A stretch of DNA of 64,000 nt from Alitta virens (taxonomy: Eukaryota; Annelida; Polychaeta; Phyllodocida; Nereididae). Every line of letters starts with the position of its first letter. Within the stretch, counting starts at the first letter, position 1. Location: assembly GCA_932294295.1 (NCBI GenBank), contig OW028580.1:38799836-38863835 (forward strand). The letters run 5' to 3'. The translations under genes were made by a program, and so were the position numbers. Below the pieces are notes generated by a model. The model did no database searches. It had not been told where the DNA came from and worked only from the letters and a program-made list of their open reading frames with translations. Positions 57,301 through 64,000 of this stretch are shown in pieces.

Positions 57301-60300
57301 GTGACTCTTTGCTCCACTTCACCCAAAGTTCTTGACCTAAGAAGTGCCTAATTACAGGCTGCACACTGGGTAGCTGGGTGTATACTCCCCATGGAGCTGA
57401 GAAAGGCTCAAATTTGATCAAGCCTGCCAAGTATTAATAGAGCAGTCGACAGAGTATGTCCATCACGTAATTGAAGGCTCTAAACCCCAAACACATTTAC
57501 ACACATTCCACATGATCTACATCAGAACAAAATGCTCCTGGGTACTTTACAAGAAATAAACAAAACACTTGCATTAATATAAAAGAGATTTAAGAAAGGT
57601 TCGAATCCCAAATCACTCTTCATGAGATACACCCCAGCTGGATGTCTATCAAATAAGACATTAAATTTGAGGTGCCTTGTACTCGGTGTCTATGCTGAGG
57701 CAAGTAAAGACATCAAACCAATGGGTAAATGTGTAACATGGTGTGGACTCCTAGCAACCTTATCATCTCATCATTATATCTGCCTCTGGCAGCTGGTCAT
57801 ACAACAAGCTGACTCAGCTCCAGACTAGAAGCATTCAGACATTGAGGTATTAAAATTTGAATAGGATATAAATAGAGACGAAAGTCGATATAAAAACTGC
57901 ATATCCCGTGAACTGTTTTACACATGATTGGTTTAACGATTCATGAATAAATAGTGCAGAAGTAAAGGCCAACAAACTGGTTCTATTCTTTGTAAAAGAG
58001 GTGAATCCTTTGATAGCTACATAATACTATTTTAAGGGCGTCTCATTTGGATAAAATTATATTTCATTTAAATTTGAATGAATATTTAAATGTTACATTC
58101 ATCCCGAATACTTTTTTTGTCTGTCTTTGTAGTAAAGCAATACAAGAAATATTTTACCTGCCACATCATAGGTATTAAGTCCAAGGTACCACCAATTTAA
58201 AGCCTCATGCATGTCAACATCTTCTAGCTTAGATTTTGAACCCAGGACCTCATAGCAACTAGTTGCAGCCTTAATCACTAGGGCACCGAGCTATTATTGT
58301 TGCATTTACGAAATAACAAAAAAAATTCGAAGATGGATATTACTGCTAAGTATATATTTGTCAGTTGGTTGCCAAGGAAACTTATGCATTTATTGTTTGC
58401 ACAGTGTAATTAATAATCGATCCGCTAATACAATTTATGTATTTCCTGTGGTCAGAAACATCATTGTTCTGTGTGGTACAGAAATACCCAGACTTGCAGC
58501 AGACAATCTTCCTTGCATGGTATAAAAAATATATTATCTGTAGATTTAATTTAATGATATCACAAGTGGATGACATCAGTAAAAGTGTCTACTTAAAAAA
58601 AAAAAAAGGACAAAAAATATTTGGTTTGCAAGGAATATAGATGAACTCCACTGTGTATATAGTCTGAGAGATACTGTAACCGCTTTCAATGTTTTTGTTA
58701 TTGATCTTAGACATGCTGTCTTTTATTATTCATGTTAAAAAAAGAACAAAAAAGGTTTGAAAACAGAGTTATTTACATCACAATGTAACTAATGAAGGAT
58801 GATACAGTATCGTTTTTTTAATGGTACTTGTCAGTTTATTGACTTTTACTGTTTTTCTTTATTGCATTCAAGCCTCATGCATGACCGAATTCCCATTTTC
58901 ATGTTTGCATTCCTTCACACGTTGTGCAAGCAAGAGTGGTTCATTTGGAAACGAACCAATTTGAAACCAGTTACATAATATCCAAATAAATATTACATTT
59001 AAATAGATGCTAATCTTAAACACACCTAAAAATGTATCAGTTATAATCTATAATGATGTTGAAAAAAAAAAAACTGTTATTGGGATGCTAAAAAAAACGT
59101 TTGGTAGTATAGGAAAACCACAAGAAATAAATTTGTAATTTTAAATATTTTTCTTAGTAGTAGAAATATATTTTATCTAAAACCACCATAAAGACTCACC
59201 AGGCAACTGGATTAGAGCCTTATAAATGATAAATTAAATGTCAAGAATTACTAAAAGAAAAAAAGTAAACAGTGCTCTCTGTGATATTGGAGAGTAACCT
59301 CACTGAGCAGTGGCGTATTTAGGGGGGGGGGGGGGGCAAAAACAAGCAAAATTGAAACAATTTCTTGCAATTCTGAAAATTGATGGTTTAAAATGTATGT
59401 GGATGTATTTCTTTTCTTTTTAAAAATTTTCCAGACTGCATTAAAATGCGAAAAATGTGGTAAGCGTAAAGCGCGCAAGGCGCGTGATCCGTATTTTCCG
59501 CGTTCTCCGGGCTCAATGTTATTGATTCCTGGATTTTGTATTATGCCACTGTCAGTGAGAGTGTACTTGGATTTAATACCACAACTCAAAAAATGGACGT
59601 CAGAATCAAGGGTCAATACCTTGGGGCTTCAGTAGCATAATGCTGTGCATTCAATCCATACAAAACTTCTGAATAATTTATAAAATTCGATATCATTATT
59701 CTCTATTCTTCGACTATTAATCAGTACTTTCCGTTATTAACCTTAAATTACTTTTGGTGTTCAATAAACCCTTCTGAGTGCAGGTATTAGTTAAATGGCA
59801 TTTTTGTGGTGCTTCCATTAAAGCAATTTGCTTCTGATACAGATTTCACAGGCTGTTGACGATGTGATGGAATCAATTGAAAGCATCAATAACAATGGAG
59901 ACTGGCAGAATCCTGCACTAAAATGTGGACCCAGCGGAACAAGCGGATCATGGCGGACAGGTGGAATACTACGACGCATGCTTCAGGTGAGATGGACTTG
60001 AAATGAGGTCAGGAAGATAATTGGCAAGTGAGATGGATGAGAGATGGGATTGGGTCAAAAGAGATGAGAATGAGTGGATTGGGGTTAGCCTATGTAACTA
60101 AATGGGATGGGTCAAGAGGGGTGGAATTGGAATGAGATGGAGTCCAGTGAAATGGGTGGTGGTGGTGGATTAGGGCTTTACGTCCTGTATTTCTGCACCT
60201 GATGGGCTAATTAGGACAGGTAGGGACCATGGCAATGAGACGAAAGATGAAACAGCCATCCAACATAGGCTCCACCGGGAATTGAACCCAGGACCCAGTG

Positions 60301-63300
60301 GTTGGAAGCCCAGCGTGCTACCACAGAGCTAATGATATTAGGTACAGAGACTGGGGAATAAAGATGTACTCCAGTGAGATGTGTGAGAAAATAAATTGGA
60401 TCAAGTGAATTGGATGAGATATGGGGTTGGATTTGAGAGATGTGAATTAAGGTATGGTATGAAGCAATGAGCTGGCTGCACCAAATGAATTTAAATATCT
60501 TTCATGTGAAAGACAGTTATACCCAATTCCCACCATGACATTGACCTTTTGACCTTGAGGGTCACAAATCTTAGTGACAGTGGTAACGAATTATAAAATT
60601 TAGAAAACCATATAGCTTTGGTTATCAGGGGAAAAAATGGCAACCCCCCACCCTAGCTTGATAGAGCTACTTCTGAGGATTCCGAACAGTACAAGATATC
60701 AAATGGTCCTAGTAATTATGGGCCTAAAGCTGTAAGGCAGGTACTATAGATCAGTACCCATAGAGGCAAAACATCTGACTTCTGAAGGCCCAATGCATTT
60801 GATATAAGATCTAGAATCTATGAAGTCTGAATGAATAACGGAATATCATACACAACAAAGTCAAGGTCTGATATCAGGCATTGAGTAAAGTAGCGGTCAT
60901 TAGTATAAAAATATTGACTGACGCGAAGGCACTAGTAAATTTTATTTTACCCGAGGGAGTGATAGTTGCCTCTATTGACCAGTCAATAATAATCCAACAA
61001 TGAATAATGGCTTTGATACTACCTACCACATTCTAACATGGGTTCTTCCAACTCAACTAACAGTTGTGGCTTGAATAACATTTTTAAGGGCTAGGTACTT
61101 AATAACATTTTTAAGGGCTAGGTACTTCACTAGACCATTAAAGAAGACCACAAGTTTGAAGAAGTATCACCTGTAATTTCATAATTTTTGGATTAGCAGG
61201 ACTAAAGTTATGGCTGTCTGAAGGAACTGTTCAAAGTTGACTCTAAATTCAGCACTACTTCAGCTGAGTCTATATTTAGCCCAGCAAGCTTATGACGTCA
61301 CTGATGACGTCACAAAAACGTCACCATACTAGTTGACTTATTTTCGTTGTCGGAGCTGAAATGACAGTTTTTTGGTGTGCTTTTATGTGATTTGGATCCC
61401 TTGTGGATTAAATTTTGGAGATTTTACAAGAAGTATGATGACTTCCTACTGAATAGAGGTGCTGGAATTCCCATTTACCACATTCGCAGCGTATTACACT
61501 TGGGAGGGGTAACTTTCAGGTTGATCAACATGGGACAGCCCACTGAAAGAAAGTAATTTATGAAAGTTTAGGACCTTAAAAATTTAGCAAAATTCCAGGA
61601 ATGGACAAAATGCTGTTTGAACTGGTGACGTTCGTGACATTGCTAAAGATCCAAATTTGTCATTGTTTTGAAAACAAAACAATGCACATAGATTGATTTC
61701 ATTGGTCGGTTTAAATTGGAGGTGTGTCCCTGAGATTGTTGCTGATTGGTGGAAATTGATATCATCCCTGTTTATTTGTTGCTCATTGGTTATAATCCAT
61801 ATCGTCGATTGGCTGAATCTCGTATCATCCCTCGAAAAGCCGTATCATCCCTCCAAGCCTTTGATATCATCCCTCTTAGAACAATATCACCCAGGGAAAT
61901 ACACCAGTATCGGGGGAAAAAACATGATCATTTCTCGCACCAGTCAATATTTGCATAACTTACAAGAAGAAAAAACTGCACAATTTCTTTGTTGCAAACA
62001 AGCCAACTTGTGATATGCAGAGGAAAGGTAGAACTGGCGGGCAAAGGCACTTGGCAGGGTTAAGTAAATCCATTATTTACTCATTTGACAGGTACAAATA
62101 GGTATGTACATCACAGATGACTGGGGGGCGAAATCAATGGAGTTCATTCGGATCGTCTGCTTTTATATGTCTATCAGGTTTTCTGTAATGTTCACAGTTT
62201 TGTATGATATGATATAGGCGCCTAGCTTACTTACAAACAATTCGTTTGCTTTCTCTGGAAAGATATTTAGTAAATGGTTGGATGGATGAGCATGTTTTGA
62301 ATTCATGGAACAAAATACTGCACATAGGCCTATATATATATATACAATAAATACCCCAATGAATTATCCATTAAGTCATTTCATCATTATTTCTGCCTTT
62401 TAGCAGGTGATTATAACCAAATTCAATGTTCAACTTTAGTGCATTCCAGTTCGATTTGCAAGCGTGCCTGTGACGTCACAATTGTTTTGAATTCCTGGTC
62501 ACCCATGCGTAGATGCTCTTTTGTTTAAAGCCAGTTATAGACAATTGTTTTAAAAATCACTTGCTCACCAGTGGCATCAATAAAATAGAAACCACGCACA
62601 ACAAAAAGTAAATATAACTGTCCAAAAATACCATTTGACATTGCTTAAAGTAATTTCTCCTAACCAAGCAGAAAACATGAAGGTCAATTTTCTATGTTAA
62701 TTGGCTGGCAACTATATTGTATCACTGTTCATCTGCCCATTCAAGGCCAAACAAACATAAAAAGGACGTGGAGAAAACGTTTCCTTTATAATTTCCTACA
62801 TCATGACCTTGGGCCAGCTAAAAAGGCTGTCCTTGACACAGCTAATATAATTTTTCTATTATTGTGTTTGACTGTTATCATATAATACGGCCTCCTAAGA
62901 CTCAAGGGAGATCTTGCATATCATCTTTTGGTAATTGACCTAACCTTGGAGAGTTGTTCCAGATTGAAGGGTTTTTAGGATAATTTCTGATTGTGGTAAT
63001 ATATTAAAAGTATACTGAAAATCCTGCCGACTAGAATGTTAGTAAAAACGGCTATTTATCAGGCATTTTGACCCCCCCCCCCTCCTCCCTTGGACATCCT
63101 CGTACGTGTCAGGGGCGGATTTAGGGTGTATAAACCTATATTGTGTGCATCATAAATCATATTGTCAGTGTATTATAAAACAAGAAAAGAAAATTAAAAA
63201 TTAAAAAAAGAAGTGATTATTCTGAATCTTTATTGCAGAATCAAACTGTGGAAGCAATAGTTTAAATACAATTTATTTATTGAATATATAAGATTAAAAA

Positions 63301-63819
63301 AATAACACAATAAAACCGTGATAAATTAAAAATAAATGTATATTTTTTAACCCCCCTCCTCCCCCTTGGCCTAGTACATTTCAATTTAACAATTTAGTGG
63401 TCCCTGCAATACATTTTAATTAACATTCGTCTCTTAGACTCAAGTGCAGACGATTTAGAATCTCATTTGAGATTCCTTATTCCAGCTACTCGTGTTTAAA
63501 TTGTCAATGTCAAGGTCATCTGTGTAATCTTTTAAAAGTATTTTGAAAGGTTCGATCTTTTACTTGACACAATTCTTATTGTAAAAGCTAAAAACAAAAT
63601 GTTGTTGATGTTATTGTTTTATTACAGAACAAAGAAACAAACCACTGTAACTCCACAACAATCGAAATACGCACCCTGGTGGTCGATAAGAACTCTGGCG
63701 TTCGATTTGACGTCGCTGGACAATGGAACAATCAGAATGGTCTGACGTCATCCAAAATGTTGTACCCGGACAAGATACATGGATTCAACAACAGGACTTT
63801 CACTGTAGCATCTGTTGAG
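54329..63819 (+). CDS. Ionotropic glutamate receptor-like gene, 5' part (signal peptide and amino-terminal domain), incomplete
   Basis: Ionotropic glutamate receptors are ligand-gated cation channels of the plasma membrane. Supported exons are 54329-54428, 54848-54985, 55321-55578, 55920-56098, 56497-56658, 59852-59986 (or from 59843) and 63628-63819; all joins keep frame. The start MERIRAKSPNMVIIVFTFFI is a signal peptide, followed by NINIGIITTH, a typical first strand of the extracellular domain. Further matching features are TLIISSTLPNL, WSTVTLFYDS, FVIVTSDDNVVSILQQ and YEWVIITDNSD. The last exon ends GLTSSKMLYPDKIHGFNNRT then FTVASVE, like the linker into the ligand-binding domain. The channel and ligand-binding parts lie right of the window. 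A piece of the domain is missing between the exons ending at 56658 and starting at 59852, so one small exon was probably not found. NMDA-type or delta-type cannot be decided. The ATG may follow a spliced 5' UTR (AG at 54326-54327). Confidence 0.62.
54478..54680 (+). mobile_element. SINE core fragment in the first receptor-gene intron
   Basis: It has the same block order as the SINE at 36012: CCTTGTACTCAGTATCTTTA, a GGATAAGTAAAATACCCCA block, GTGTGGACTCCAAGCC, ATCATCTTATC..ATCACATTTGCC and CAGCTGGTCATATAAGCT. The tRNA head is absent. Confidence 0.72.
56280..56435. mobile_element. Foldback (near-palindromic) MITE, 156 bp
   Basis: Bases 56280-56347 and 56366-56435 are near-perfect reverse complements around a loop of about 18 bases. 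The ends are CTACATGGCCAA and TTGGCCATGTAG, and each arm includes repeated ACGCATGG motifs. TA at each edge of a CATGGCC core would fit a TA duplication. The element has no coding capacity and lies between receptor-gene exons 4 and 5, ending about 60 bp before the exon 5 acceptor. Confidence 0.85.
57224..57490 (+). mobile_element. Second SINE family copy (GGCCCAGTGGTTAAGGTGCC head)
   Basis: A tRNA-like A box (GGCCCAGTGGTTAAGGTGCC) is followed by a body with TATACTCCCCATGGAGCTGA and ending in an AATTGAAGGCTCTAAACCCC tail. Head and body differ from the main SINE family, so this is a distinct family, single copy in the window. Confidence 0.6.
57600..57840 (+). mobile_element. SINE core, main family
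   Basis: It begins at a B box (GGTTCGAATCCC) and continues with CAGCTGGATGTCTATCAAAT, GAGGTGCCTTGTACTCGGTG, a GAGGCAAGTAAAGAC block, GTGTGGACTCCTAGCAACC, TTATCATCTCATCATTATAT, GCAGCTGGTCATACAA and CATTCAGACATTGAG. It has more of the family consensus than the other truncated copies. Confidence 0.8.
58222..58292 (-). repeat. tRNA-like SINE head, minus strand
   Basis: Read on the minus strand it gives GCTCGGTGCCCTAGTGATTA (A box region) and about 35 bases later GGTCCTGGGTTCAAAATC (B box region), properly spaced. The stems are imperfect. Confidence 0.5.
60150..60345 (-). mobile_element. tRNA-derived SINE, minus strand, third family
   Basis: On the minus strand the head reads TAGCTCTGTGGTAGCACGC, then GGGCTTCCAACC at the anticodon-loop position, then GGGTTCAATTCCCGGTGGAG, a clear B box. 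The tail is a roughly 110-bp body ending in a GGT/CCA-rich run. It looks derived from a TCC-anticodon glycine tRNA, but the arms no longer pair fully. It lies in the receptor-gene intron after the exon ending at 59986. Confidence 0.6.
61293..61324. promoter_or_regulatory. Cluster of CRE-like TGACGTCA motifs
   Basis: Two perfect TGACGTCA palindromes, at 61293-61300 and 61305-61312, and a third partial one (ACGTCAC) within about 32 bp. CRE sites bind CREB/ATF factors. A functional role in the receptor-gene intron is possible but unproven, because similar TGACGTCA pairs also occur in repeat-like settings elsewhere in the window (11374 and 11389). Confidence 0.4.
61701..61874. promoter_or_regulatory. 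Homotypic cluster: four ATTGG boxes and four TATCATCCCT motifs
   Basis: ATTGG (inverted CCAAT) occurs at 61701, 61745, 61785 and 61808, and the exact ten-mer TATCATCCCT at 61760, 61823, 61843 and 61865, all in 174 bp. Flanking sequences differ, so this is not a simple tandem repeat. It could be an intronic regulatory module or a degraded repeat. Confidence 0.4.
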
Positions 63820-64000
63820 GTAAGTAGTACACAAATATTTTCACCCAGTTTTCAGTCTTTTTGGGGAGTAGGAGGTGTACACTTAAGTAAAAATCAATGG
63901 TCTCAATTGTGAGGTGACCCCGTTGCACTGTAAACAAACTTAACTGCAAAAACCTCTCACAAAGAAATGTTTGGAACCTTGATATAATGAATATATATAT

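Larger units (their letters stand above)
56659..59842. other. Receptor-gene intron region, probably containing an unrecognised exon
   Basis: It contains two SINE-type inserts (57224-57490 and 57600-57840), a minus-strand tRNA-like piece (58222-58292), and a poly-G run near 59322 following GCAGTGGCGTATTTAGG, a motif common at repeat ends. An open stretch at 59430-59637 lies where the missing receptor exon should be, but none of its frames reads like the domain. Confidence 0.5.
59987..63627. other. Long receptor-gene intron
   Basis: About 3.6 kb without a recognised exon. Near 60000-60160 there are repeated GAGATGG/GATGGG phrases. It holds the minus-strand SINE at 60150-60345, motif clusters at 61293-61324 and 61701-61874, a short exact repeat of TTTTTAAGGGCTAGGTACTT near 61080-61130, and C-rich tracts near 63073 and 63353. 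Confidence 0.6.

Noticed and set aside
59251..59635. Overlapping 121-codon minus and 80-codon plus frames
   Set aside because: Neither reads like the receptor domain and the minus frame runs through a poly-G repeat end. Mentioned only as the possible site of a missing exon.

Overview
This is an AT-rich, intron-rich animal nuclear sequence. Its genes have many short exons with GT..AG introns, and its introns and spacers are packed with tRNA-derived SINEs, MITEs and microsatellites. The gene set (MGAT2, NUMA1, BIN3, ADO, a FoxQ2-like forkhead gene and an ionotropic-glutamate-receptor-like gene) points to a non-vertebrate bilaterian. A marine invertebrate, possibly a spiralian such as a mollusc, fits best, but that is inference. 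All gene names come from recalled family sequences; no database search was run.

Layout. (1) 3489-4614, plus strand: the last three exons of a GnT-II (MGAT2) gene, whose 5' exons lie upstream of the window. (2) 10381-33495 (or 34902), plus strand: a complete NuMA (NUMA1) gene with 30 coding exons and about 2846 codons. It has an N-terminal Hook-like domain, a very long coiled coil whose largest exon (2283 bp) is built of 21-bp heptad units, and a NuMA-type C-terminal tail with two possible 3' ends. (3) 37649-43490, minus strand: a complete ten-exon BIN3 (BAR domain) gene. (4) 43770-44528, plus strand: an intronless ADO (cysteamine / N-terminal cysteine dioxygenase) gene, head-to-head with BIN3 across 279 bp. 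(5) 47360-49847, plus strand: a five-exon forkhead gene with its forkhead in the last exon and a TATA box upstream. (6) 54329 to the window end, plus strand: the 5' part of an ionotropic-glutamate-receptor-like gene (signal peptide and extracellular amino-terminal domain), continuing past the right edge.

The genes do not form an operon or a pathway. The only arrangement suggesting shared control is the BIN3/ADO divergent promoter. Between and inside genes there are at least six copies of one SINE family, three of a GGGCTGTTCC inverted-repeat family, a hAT-type MITE with a perfect 8-bp target duplication, a MITE with a perfect 9-bp duplication nested in a dead LINE, further MITE-like inverted repeats, a 405-bp intronic tandem duplication, and several microsatellites.

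The most interesting items are the recently amplified 168-bp higher-order repeat inside the NuMA coiled-coil exon, the 310-codon open extension of NuMA beyond a usable splice donor, the repeated acidic motifs on phase-matched exons of the forkhead gene, and the nested or TSD-bearing MITEs. I did not find a clearly new multi-gene system.
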